From a virus: DNA of 33,936 bases. The position numbers and the translations under genes are program-made. The DNA lies in the IMG/VR virus record IMGVR_UViG_3300032214_000369, positions 1-33,936 of that record; one strand, 5' to 3'. Of the stretch, positions 27,458 to 33,936 are shown piece after piece (the stretch's first letter is position 1; every line of letters starts with the position of its first letter). Under the pieces are notes generated by a model. The model made no database searches, had not been told where the DNA came from, and saw nothing but the letters and a program-made list of their open reading frames with translations.

Positions 27458-29274
27458 TGCTAACCGACCTTCAACGCGATCTCCTCGAGTTCCGCCGCGG
27501 GCTTTACCGGCCGACGCCGCGCCAAACCGTCGTGGAGTGGGCCGAGGCAAACCTCAAACTCACCGCCCGGCAAACCGAGAACCCGGGACCGTTCTCGACC
27601 AGTGTCCGCCCATACACCCGGGAGCCGTTGGAGTGCTGGAAGGACGCCGGGGTGGCCGAGATGACCTTGTGCTGGGGATCCCAGACCAGCAAAACGACGA
27701 CCCTGATGGCTGGCCTTGCTTGGTTGATCGACAACGAGCCGAGCCCGGCGCTGTGGCTCATGCCGACCGAAAACTTGGCCAGGTCGTTCTCGAAAAGCCG
27801 GTGGCTCCCGATGTTGGAGGACTGCCCGGCAATCGTCGCCCACTTCCCGGTGGATCGGGACAAGCTCACCAACCTCGAACAGCACTTCGACCGTTCCACG
27901 CTGACGTTCGTGGGATCCAACAGTCCGGCCAACCTCGCATCCCGGCCCGTCCGGGTGTTGGTGGCCGACGAGGTGGACAAGTTCGCCCAGGCCACCGAGC
28001 GGGAGGCCGACGCGCTGGACCTGGCCGAGCAGCGCCTCAAGGCGTTCTCATCGTCCAAACTGTTCCTGACATCGACCCCGACGACGACCGACGGGCGCAT
28101 CTGGCAACGGTTCCTCCGCGGGGACCAACGCCGATTCTACATCCCGTGCCCGCATTGCAAGGCACCAATCCGATTGGAGTGGCGGCAAGTAAAGTGGGAC
28201 GATGACGCCAAGCTCGAGGACGGCAAGTGGGACTTCTCCCGAGTCCGTGCATCTGCCCGGTACGAGTGCCAACTTTGTAAGGGGTCGATGACCGATGCCC
28301 AAAAGGTAGCCGGGCTCCGGCACGGCCAATGGATCCCGGAAAACAAGGGGGCGCTGCCCGGGGTGCGGTCCTACCACCTGTCGAGCCTCTACAGCCCGGA
28401 TCGCAAATGCACTTGGGGACACCTTGCCGTGCAGTTCCTCGAAGCCAAGGAGTCATTGCTCGGACTCCAGTCGTTCGTGAACGGAAACTTGGCCGAGCCG
28501 TGGGAAAACCAAGCCGCTCCCCGGCAACGGGAGGAACTCATCGTCGCCGGCAATGAGGGTCTGACCGAGAAGTGCGTCAAGTTCCTGACCGTAGACTGCC
28601 AGGCATCGAGCCCTCACTTTTGGTTCGTGGTTCGAGCGTGGAACGAGGACGGATCATCCCGGGCCATCGACGCCGGATCACTCGACACCTGGCACGACGT
28701 GCGCGAGAAACAGCGGGAACACGGGGTCGGGGACGTCCACGTCGTCATCGACTCAGGCTACGATGCCCCGACGGTTTACGCCGAATGCCTCCGGTGGGGG
28801 CGGTTCGTGGCTCGCACCGGGCGGGTGCCGCTTTGGGTCGGGTGGATGCCATCGAAGGGAATGCCCAGGAAGGGATGGCGCAACCCGAAGACCGGGGTGG
28901 ACGAGCCGTTCTTCCTCCGAGGGATCGACCCGCGGGTTGGTGACAACGCGGGAGGCCAGGGAAGCCTCGAACTCAAATTGCTCGAGTTCGGAACCGACAT
29001 CACCAAGGACGTTCTGGAGCGCCTTCGCAAGGGCAAGGTGGGGACACGGTGGGAGGTCTCCGAAAAGGTGGCCACGCCCGAGTACTGGCGGCATCTCGAC
29101 TGCGAGCAAAAGGTCGCCCGATTGTCGAGCGCCACCGGCCGGACGACGTGGACATGGCTGCCAAGGTCGTCGAAATGGCCGAATCACCTGGCCGATTGCG
29201 AAGTCATGCAGGTGGCGGCTGCGATTTTCTTCAACCGCCTCCGCATGAACGCCGCCGCATCCGATGCAAACTGA
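27457..29274 (+). CDS. terminase large subunit (lambda GpA family)
   Basis: The product has 605 residues; ATG 27457 overlaps the previous TAA. The ATPase half has a Walker A-like WGSQTSKTTT (residues 73-82), Walker B VRVLVADEVDKF (165-176; Asp171, Glu172) and a coupling segment TSTPTTTDGRIW. A zinc-like pair of motifs (IPCPHC around residue 230 and YECQLC around 270) lies between ATPase and nuclease, as in GpA homologues. The nuclease half has VDCQ, VVIDSGYDA and NHLADCEVM as acidic positions. It translocates DNA into the prohead and cuts genome ends, probably at cos sites. The length is close to lambda GpA (641). Confidence 0.9.
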   Translation: MLTDLQRDLLEFRRGLYRPTPRQTVVEWAEANLKLTARQTENPGPFSTSVRPYTREPLECWKDAGVAEMTLCWGSQTSKTTTLMAGLAWLIDNEPSPALWLMPTENLARSFSKSRWLPMLEDCPAIVAHFPVDRDKLTNLEQHFDRSTLTFVGSNSPANLASRPVRVLVADEVDKFAQATEREADALDLAEQRLKAFSSSKLFLTSTPTTTDGRIWQRFLRGDQRRFYIPCPHCKAPIRLEWRQVKWDDDAKLEDGKWDFSRVRASARYECQLCKGSMTDAQKVAGLRHGQWIPENKGALPGVRSYHLSSLYSPDRKCTWGHLAVQFLEAKESLLGLQSFVNGNLAEPWENQAAPRQREELIVAGNEGLTEKCVKFLTVDCQASSPHFWFVVRAWNEDGSSRAIDAGSLDTWHDVREKQREHGVGDVHVVIDSGYDAPTVYAECLRWGRFVARTGRVPLWVGWMPSKGMPRKGWRNPKTGVDEPFFLRGIDPRVGDNAGGQGSLELKLLEFGTDITKDVLERLRKGKVGTRWEVSEKVATPEYWRHLDCEQKVARLSSATGRTTWTWLPRSSKWPNHLADCEVMQVAAAIFFNRLRMNAAASDAN

Positions 29275-29449
29275 CCTGCTCACGACCAAGGAACTCGCCG
29301 CCATGCTCAAGCGGGCTCCGTCCTACGTTTACGCCATGAAGGCCCGCGGGTTCCCGATGCCAGGAGGTCGGGCCAGGCTCACCGAGGCTCTGACGTGGCT
29401 CACCCGGCACCCGCAACCACGGGCGGAACGCCGTCACGGGCGCAAATGA
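29264..29449 (+). CDS. small excisionase-like helix-turn-helix protein
   Basis: The frame encodes 61 residues and overlaps the end of the terminase by 11 bases. Residues 6-30 (LTTKELAAMLKRAPSYVYAMKARGFPMPGG) have the MerR/excisionase winged-helix layout: a helix, a turn, a recognition helix with Tyr-Val-Tyr, and a Pro-Gly wing. It could regulate the head operon or act as a second packaging-specificity protein. Its position between terminase and portal is unusual for a regulator. No integrase exists in the window, so an excision role is unlikely. Confidence 0.6.
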   Translation: MQTDLLTTKELAAMLKRAPSYVYAMKARGFPMPGGRARLTEALTWLTRHPQPRAERRHGRK

Positions 29450-29565
29450 GCAAGGACGGGCCAACGCCCCGGTGGCGTCCGGTCCCGGATCATGCGGACC
29501 TTGAATCGTGGCAGTTTCTTCAGCATTCGCCCGCGGCCTGTTGCGTCACGTCTACTCGACGGTGA
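29446..29565 (+). CDS. possible 39-residue overlapping protein
   Basis: The frame starts at ATG 29446, overlapping the previous stop (ATGA), and ends at TGA 29563-29565, so it shares 58 bases with the next gene in another frame. The peptide reads MSKDGPTPRWRPVPDHADL followed by ESWQFLQHSPAACC, with two adjacent Cys. Overlap coupling is the only support; the composition is weakly protein-like. It may be a small gene or only a leader for the next one. Confidence 0.35.
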   Translation: MSKDGPTPRWRPVPDHADLESWQFLQHSPAACCVTSTRR

Positions 29566-29867
29566 CCCATGGGGCGACGTTGCTCGACAAGCTCAACAGC
29601 CTCAACAACGAGGCGGTCCACGCGCTTGAGTCTGGAAAGGTTCTTCAGCAGACCACCGGCAATGGCAGATCGGTGACGTTCCAGGTCAACGCCAACGAGG
29701 GCGTGACTCCGACCGAAATGGCCGAGGTTTACAGCCGCCTCTTGGACCTGTATGACGACGCCGTCGCCGCGGGGAACGTGACCGACGCGACCCGCTACGC
29801 CTACATGATGGCCCGGTTGAAGCCGATCCGGTCCTACCGAAACGATTTCTCGAACCTGATCCGATGA
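29508..29867 (+). CDS. head-tail joining protein-like (gpW position)
   Basis: The product has 119 residues from GTG 29508. A helical N-terminus (LLDKLNSLNNEAVHALESGKVLQQTTGNGRSVTFQVNANEGV) is followed by a helix pair TEMAEVYSRLLDLYDDAVAAGNVTDATRYAYMMARLKPIRSYRND. It lies between the large terminase and portal, where lambda has the 68-residue gpW. The size is larger, but the plan (two helices with a short strand pair in between) is compatible. The start is uncertain because an inner TTG could be used. It is a late-expressed virion component by context. Confidence 0.5.
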   Translation: MAVSSAFARGLLRHVYSTVTHGATLLDKLNSLNNEAVHALESGKVLQQTTGNGRSVTFQVNANEGVTPTEMAEVYSRLLDLYDDAVAAGNVTDATRYAYMMARLKPIRSYRNDFSNLIR

Positions 29868-31297
29868 ACCTCCTCCGACGCCTCCAGGCAGCCACCCGGT
29901 TCGTCGTCGCTCCCAAGGCACGATATGAGGGGGCCCGTCATTCGACCCAGCGTTCCACCCTGCACGGGTCCGTCCAGTCAGCCGTCTACGACATCGACCC
30001 TTACAGCCGCTACGAGTTGGTCCGCCGGTCCCGGTACTTCGAGCGCAACAACGCCTTCGTGAATCGGATCGCCGACTTGTTCGAGCAATACACGGTCGGG
30101 CAGGGTCTGGCGTTCTTTCCGTCGTCCTCGAATCCAACATGGAACCAGGCCGCGCTCAATTACTGGCGCGACTGGCAGAAGTTCGCCGACTTGTCGTCCC
30201 GGCTGTCGTTCGGGAGCCTCCAGGGCATCGTCGCCCGGGCTTTGTTCGTGGACGGCGAGATCTTCATCGTCTTGACCAGGGGAGACTCCGGCAACCCTCG
30301 GATCCAGTTGGTGGAATCCCACCGGGTCAAAAACCCGCCCGCACCGGACGACCGAAACGTGATCGACGGCATCGAGGTGGACGACCGCGGCCGCCCGGTC
30401 GCCTATTGGATCGCCTCGGAGGACGGCAAACGGAAGGAGACTTTCCAGCGCATCGCCGCCGAGTTCATCGTCCACGTCTTCGAGCCAGGCCGCCCGGGGC
30501 AGTACCGGGGGCTCCCGGCGCTCTACCCGGTGATGAACGACCTGCACGACTTGGACGACCTCCAAATCTTCGAGATGCAAGCCGCCAAGGCTGCGTCGAA
30601 GGTCCAAAACGTCATCAAGACAAAGGAGGGAGAGGTCACCGACGACGACATCATCCGCGGCACCGTGACAGGATCCGACGGCGTCGAGCGGGCCGACTAT
30701 TACAAGGACGTCTTCGGTGGGGAGGTCGCCGTCCTCAAGCACGGGGACGAGTTCAATCAATTCCAGGTCGAGCGCCCGTCCGCGGCAACCTCTGGCTATT
30801 GGGACTACCTTACCGGGAAGGTCTGCGCCGGCATTGGAGTGCCCAAGGAGATCGTTCTCCCGACCTCAATGCAGGGCACCTCGATGCGGTCGGTTCTCGA
30901 CATCGCCAACGCATTCTTCCGGTCCCGGTCCGCCGTCATCGCCGACCACCTCCGCCGCGTCTACGAGTACGTCATCGAGGCCGGCATGCGCACCGACCCG
31001 GCGCTTCGCATCCCGCCGCCGGACTGGTATCGGTCCACGTTCCGGGCACCGAGGTCGATCAACGTGGACGTCGGCCGCAATTCCGCCGCCGCGGTCGCCG
31101 AGTTCAAAACCGGCATGAGGACGCTTCAGAGCATCTACGCCGAGACCGGTGAAGACTGGCGCGAGCAACTGCGGCAAAAGGCGGCTGAAATCGCCTATGC
31201 ACAAGAGCTTGCCCAGGAGTTCAACGTCGAACGGGCCGAGATAATGACTCTCGACCCCAACGAGCTTTCGAGCAATAACGCCGCAGCTACACCGTGA
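29864..31297 (+). CDS. portal protein (lambda gpB family)
   Basis: The product has 477 residues and overlaps the previous gene by ATGA. Landmarks of lambda-type portals are visible: DIDPYSRYELVRRSRYFERNNAFVNRIADLFEQYTVGQGL (about 39-80), a beta region GEIFIVLTRGDSGNPRIQLVESHRVKNP (about 130-157), FVHVFEPGRPGQYRGLPALYPVMNDLHDLDDLQIFEMQAAKAAS-type wing and stem residues (about 203-245), then the long C-terminal helical crown. It forms the dodecameric vertex through which DNA enters and leaves. Upstream and downstream genes match lambda W-B-C order. Confidence 0.88.
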   Translation: MNLLRRLQAATRFVVAPKARYEGARHSTQRSTLHGSVQSAVYDIDPYSRYELVRRSRYFERNNAFVNRIADLFEQYTVGQGLAFFPSSSNPTWNQAALNYWRDWQKFADLSSRLSFGSLQGIVARALFVDGEIFIVLTRGDSGNPRIQLVESHRVKNPPAPDDRNVIDGIEVDDRGRPVAYWIASEDGKRKETFQRIAAEFIVHVFEPGRPGQYRGLPALYPVMNDLHDLDDLQIFEMQAAKAASKVQNVIKTKEGEVTDDDIIRGTVTGSDGVERADYYKDVFGGEVAVLKHGDEFNQFQVERPSAATSGYWDYLTGKVCAGIGVPKEIVLPTSMQGTSMRSVLDIANAFFRSRSAVIADHLRRVYEYVIEAGMRTDPALRIPPPDWYRSTFRAPRSINVDVGRNSAAAVAEFKTGMRTLQSIYAETGEDWREQLRQKAAEIAYAQELAQEFNVERAEIMTLDPNELSSNNAAATP

Positions 31298-32967
31298 AAA
31301 ACTGGTACGAGATCAAAGCCCAGGTCCAGCCGGACCAGCCCACCGAGGTCTTCATCTACGATGAGATCGGCGGGTGGGGTATCACGGCTGCCCAGTTCGT
31401 CCGGGACATGAAGGCACTCGGTGATCGCCCGATCAACGTCCGCATCAACTCGCCTGGCGGGTCGGTGTTCGACGGCCTGGCGATCTATCACTACCTGGCC
31501 GCCCGTCCCAACGTGACGGTCACCGTGGACGGAATCGCCGCTTCCATTGCGTCGATCATCGCCATGGCCGGATCCAAGCGGGTGATGCCTGAGTCCGCCT
31601 ACCTGATGATCCACAACCCGTGGACCGGGTGCATCGGTGACGCGACAGACCTCCGCGAACAGGCCGACCTGCTCGACAAGCTGAGTCAGACGCTGGCCGG
31701 CATCTACGCGAAGTGTTCTAAGAAAACCAAGGCAACGATCCAGTCCATGATGGACGCCGAGACTTGGATCGACGGAGCGACCGCGTTGGCTGACGGATTC
31801 GTGACGGAATTGACCCATGCCCAACCAATCAAGGCCAGCGTCCGGGCCGACCGATTCGCTCGCACTCCTGCCGGACTCGTACAGGCAGCGGCACCGGCTG
31901 AACTTGTCCTGGAGGATCAAGTCGGCTGGATGGACGGGACAAGCATGGCCTACGGAGAGATCGTCGAGATCGTCCGGTCTGGAGTCCTGGAGGTGCCCGA
32001 CGCCGGCATCCGAGTCGAGGCCAGCGCCGCCGATCCTGCTGCGCTAATCCAGCGCTATCAGGCGATCCCGGGCACCGATGCCTTCTTGGAGGGCGAGATG
32101 CTAGTCGGGCTCAATTTCTCCCAACTGTCGAAGGTTGAAGACCTCAAGGTCATCGAGACCGAGGACAAGGCCACCGACGGCATCCGAGCCGTTTCCAAGA
32201 CCGCGCCCCAGGCTGCCCGCCGCGCATTTGATAAGGGGGTCCGACAGGTCGAGGACGGGCTCGGTGGAGACGGCCTTGAAGCCGCGACCGTAAAGGAGGC
32301 CCGCAGTTTGAAGGCCGGAGAAGCTCCGACCGAGAACAAAATCCGCAAAGCCTACCGTTGGTGGGCTCGCAATGAGCGGTTTCTGGATGCCGAGGCTGAC
32401 AGTCCGGCCGACGTGGCTGCAAATCTGTGGGGAGGGGCTGCGGGCCGTGACTGGTTCCGCGCCTTGCACGCTCAACTGGACGCAGAGAACGCGTCTACAG
32501 AGACCCCGGACAATTCCCAACCCAAATCCCAACCCATGAACAAACTGCTCCAGAGTCTGGCCTCCGCCGGACTCATCTCCTCCGCTGACCTCGCGGAGGA
32601 CGCCGCCGTTGCCGAGTTCGAGGCTGCCTTTGCCAAGGTAAAGCAAGCCAAGGACGACGCCCAGGCCGCGCTCGACGAGATCGCCAAGTCCAAGGTCGTT
32701 TCGACCGTCGAGGCCGCCATCGCCGACGGCCGCATCGCCGCCAACGTCAAGGATGCCTGGGTGGCCCAAATCCAGGCCGACGCCAAGGCCGCCGAGTTGC
32801 TGGCCGCGATCCAGGCCCCGAAGCCCGGAGCCGACCCCGTTGGGGCCCCGGCCTCCGCATCCGGCAAGACTTCCGACGAACTTCGCGCTGAGTTTGATCG
32901 GATCACTGATCCGAAACAGCGCACGGCTTTCTGGTCCGCAAACAAGGCCCAGTTGCTGAAACGGTAA
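31294..32967 (+). CDS. prohead protease (ClpP/S49-like) fused to scaffold
   Basis: The product has 557 residues. Residues 1-200 are a ClpP-like serine protease: NVRINSPGGSVFDGLAIYHYLA, then VDGIAASIASIIAMAG with catalytic Ser84, and YLMIHNPWTG with His107; a later Asp completes the triad. A middle region (about 230-405) carries ARRAFDKGVRQVEDGLGG... AYRWWARNERFLDAEADSPADVAANLWGGAAGRDWFRALHAQLD, a domain that also occurs in other phage protease genes. From residue 415 begins a helical scaffold domain (QAKDDAQAALDEIAKSK and onwards), ending SDELRAEFDRITDPKQRTAF. This is the C-Nu3 organisation of lambda with an additional domain. The protease matures the capsid and removes scaffold. Confidence 0.85.
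   Translation: MKNWYEIKAQVQPDQPTEVFIYDEIGGWGITAAQFVRDMKALGDRPINVRINSPGGSVFDGLAIYHYLAARPNVTVTVDGIAASIASIIAMAGSKRVMPESAYLMIHNPWTGCIGDATDLREQADLLDKLSQTLAGIYAKCSKKTKATIQSMMDAETWIDGATALADGFVTELTHAQPIKASVRADRFARTPAGLVQAAAPAELVLEDQVGWMDGTSMAYGEIVEIVRSGVLEVPDAGIRVEASAADPAALIQRYQAIPGTDAFLEGEMLVGLNFSQLSKVEDLKVIETEDKATDGIRAVSKTAPQAARRAFDKGVRQVEDGLGGDGLEAATVKEARSLKAGEAPTENKIRKAYRWWARNERFLDAEADSPADVAANLWGGAAGRDWFRALHAQLDAENASTETPDNSQPKSQPMNKLLQSLASAGLISSADLAEDAAVAEFEAAFAKVKQAKDDAQAALDEIAKSKVVSTVEAAIADGRIAANVKDAWVAQIQADAKAAELLAAIQAPKPGADPVGAPASASGKTSDELRAEFDRITDPKQRTAFWSANKAQLLKR
32536..32967 (+). CDS. nested internal scaffold protein (Nu3-like)
   Basis: The ATG at 32536 lies in the same frame as the protease, at residue 415, and would produce 143 residues identical to its C-terminus. 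Its leader CCCAACCCAAATCCCAACCC before ATG matches, in style, the leaders of the tail tube (CCCAACCCAACCATG) and the coat protein (CAACCCAACCCAAACACAC). The protein is helical with a coiled coil (ADLAEDAAVAEFEAAFAKVKQAKDDAQAALDEIAK) and an acidic/Ala-rich middle, like Nu3. Making scaffold from an internal start within the protease gene is known from lambda. This one is predicted from position and leader; it has no strong Shine-Dalgarno. Confidence 0.65.
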   Translation: MNKLLQSLASAGLISSADLAEDAAVAEFEAAFAKVKQAKDDAQAALDEIAKSKVVSTVEAAIADGRIAANVKDAWVAQIQADAKAAELLAAIQAPKPGADPVGAPASASGKTSDELRAEFDRITDPKQRTAFWSANKAQLLKR

Positions 32968-32991
32968 CCTCACAACCAACCCAAACACACA

Positions 32992-33882
32992 ATGGCTAAC
33001 ACCCTCGACTCCGGCCTGAATGGGACGCTCATCTCCCAAGCGGGCCTCGACGCCTTCGTTGGAGCTTTTGCTCCCATGTCGGCTTTCACCACTGACTTCG
33101 ACCCGGCTCCTGCCTCGAAGTCCGACACCATCCAGGTGCCCTACGTTCCGGCCGCCTCTGCCGCCGCGGACTTTTCCGGCACCTACACCCGTCAGGATAG
33201 CACCCTGAACAAGCGGACGATCACGCTCAACAAGCACAAGTTCGTCTCTTGGTATCTGTCCGACGTGGCCATCGCCAAGTCGCCGGCCGTCACCCTCGAG
33301 CGCTTCGGTATGCAGAAGGGTTTCCAGTTGGCCAAGGCTGTCTTCCAGGACGTTCTGTCCGCGGTCACCCTCGCCAACTACGGAGCCGCCGCCCACACTG
33401 GTCTGGCTGCGAACTTCGACTATGCGGACATCGTGGACATTAAAGATGCTTGCGACACCGCCGATATGCCCGAGATGCCTCGGAGCTTGGTTCTGTCCAG
33501 CAGCTACTACAATGCGCTGCTCAAGGACTCGGTCATCAAGGACGCCGCTGCCCTCGGTGCGACTGCCAACCAGACCGGCAGCCTCCCGAACCTGTCGGGC
33601 TTCATGACTTACCGTTCGAGCCTGATCCCGGCCAACGCCCAGAACCTGGTCGGCTTCGCCGCCTACCCGTCCGCCCTCATCACCGCCATGCGCTACCTCC
33701 AGCCCTCCGGCCGGAGCCAGGATGGCGTCTACCGCCCGGTGGCTGACGAGAACACCGGAATCACCCTCGGCTACCGCGAGTTCTACGACAACGACAAGGG
33801 CGAGGTCGTCGCTGTGCTGGAGTGCTTCTACGGCTACGCCCTCGGCGAGGCCTCCGCCCTCAAGCGCATCGTCTCGGCCTAA
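32992..33882 (+). CDS. major capsid protein
   Basis: The product has 296 residues and begins 24 bases after the protease stop behind a long AACCC-type leader. N-terminus: ANTLDSGLNGTLISQAGLDAFVGAFAPMSAFTTDF. Beta strands include KSDTIQVPYVP and RTITLNKHKFVSWYLSD. A helix ERFGMQKGFQLAKAVFQDVLSAVTLANYG follows, then RSLVLSSSYYNALLKDSVIKD and the C-terminal GITLGYREFYDNDKGEVVAVLECFYGYALGEASALKRI. This long helix plus P-domain and A-domain strand order fits the HK97 fold. No separate decoration gene lies before it. It should be the most abundant protein; the gene has the clean codon use expected of that. Confidence 0.88.
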   Translation: MANTLDSGLNGTLISQAGLDAFVGAFAPMSAFTTDFDPAPASKSDTIQVPYVPAASAAADFSGTYTRQDSTLNKRTITLNKHKFVSWYLSDVAIAKSPAVTLERFGMQKGFQLAKAVFQDVLSAVTLANYGAAAHTGLAANFDYADIVDIKDACDTADMPEMPRSLVLSSSYYNALLKDSVIKDAAALGATANQTGSLPNLSGFMTYRSSLIPANAQNLVGFAAYPSALITAMRYLQPSGRSQDGVYRPVADENTGITLGYREFYDNDKGEVVAVLECFYGYALGEASALKRIVSA

Positions 33883-33887
33883 TCGCC

Positions 33888-33936
33888 ATGCGCCTCGGTA
33901 TTCTCATCGCTGACGGCAAGGTCGTCCTTGGACCCG
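33888..33936 (+). CDS. partial gene after capsid (lambda FI position)
   Basis: ATG at 33888 starts MRLGILIADGKVVLGP and runs off the window end. It begins five bases after the capsid stop. By synteny it would be the next head or head-tail gene (FI-like). The fragment is too short to identify. The rest of the gene would lie outside the window, before the partial gene at position 2 if the genome is circularly permuted. Confidence 0.5.
   Translation, partial: MRLGILIADGKVVLGP

Noticed and set aside
29264-29449. Excisionase of a lysogeny module
   Set aside because: No integrase, attachment site or repressor is visible anywhere in the window; the gene is embedded in the head operon.
1-33936. tRNA or rRNA genes
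   Set aside because: No cloverleaf with a T-loop GTTCGAATC-type core or rRNA-like conserved stretch was noticed; a covariance-model search would be needed to be certain.

Overview
The window reads as most of the genome of a high-GC tailed phage with a long, flexible-tail (siphovirus) architecture. Every supported gene is on the + strand, packed end to end with 4-base ATGA/GTGA overlaps. The head, packaging and tail genes follow the order of phage lambda. No integrase, repressor, tRNA or rRNA gene is visible, so nothing here supports a lysogenic lifestyle or classic lambda early control. Host: unknown. The high GC, the many structural genes that start after AACCC-type leaders instead of a Shine-Dalgarno sequence, and the look of several small hypothetical proteins remind me of uncultured phages of the Planctomycetes-Verrucomicrobia group. 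That is an impression, not a demonstration.

Layout. (1) 1-14665, tail region: end of a head-tail joining protein, Z-, U- and V-like tail genes, an inserted block of adhesin/fibre genes (1914-5078), small membrane and lipoprotein genes that look like a lysis cassette (5340-6037), the G/GT tail chaperone pair with a probable -1 frameshift, the tape measure, an M/L-like fusion with a four-cysteine iron-sulfur signature, an NlpC/P60 peptidase (K-like) and a J-like tail hub split by the only TAG stop in the window. (2) 14681-14716: two mutually exclusive RNA hairpins at the boundary. (3) 14714-25429, DNA metabolism: a probable single-strand annealing protein, a Cas4/AddB-type Fe-S nuclease, a MazG-like NTP pyrophosphohydrolase, an OB-fold-like protein, RusA, a transglycosylase-type lysozyme, a metallophosphatase, an O-like replication protein with internal tandem repeats, a DnaC-like helicase loader, a protein with an SSB-type acidic tail, and many small unknowns. 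(4) 25426-33936, packaging and head: small terminase, a ParB-like protein plus a DDD-motif glycosyltransferase, large terminase (lambda GpA family), portal, a ClpP-like protease with a nested scaffold, the major coat protein, and the first codons of the next gene.

The last gene (33888 onward) and the first (before 193) are where lambda has FI and FII. The window therefore looks like an almost complete, circularly permuted genome lacking a short piece. Joining the two ends directly gives no continuous reading frame, so some sequence is missing.

Most notable: the ParB-like/glycosyltransferase pair between the two terminase genes (a possible DNA hypermodification module), the in-frame amber codon inside the tail hub, the competing hairpins that sequester a start codon, the candidate origin repeats inside the replication gene, and the scaffold nested inside the protease gene.
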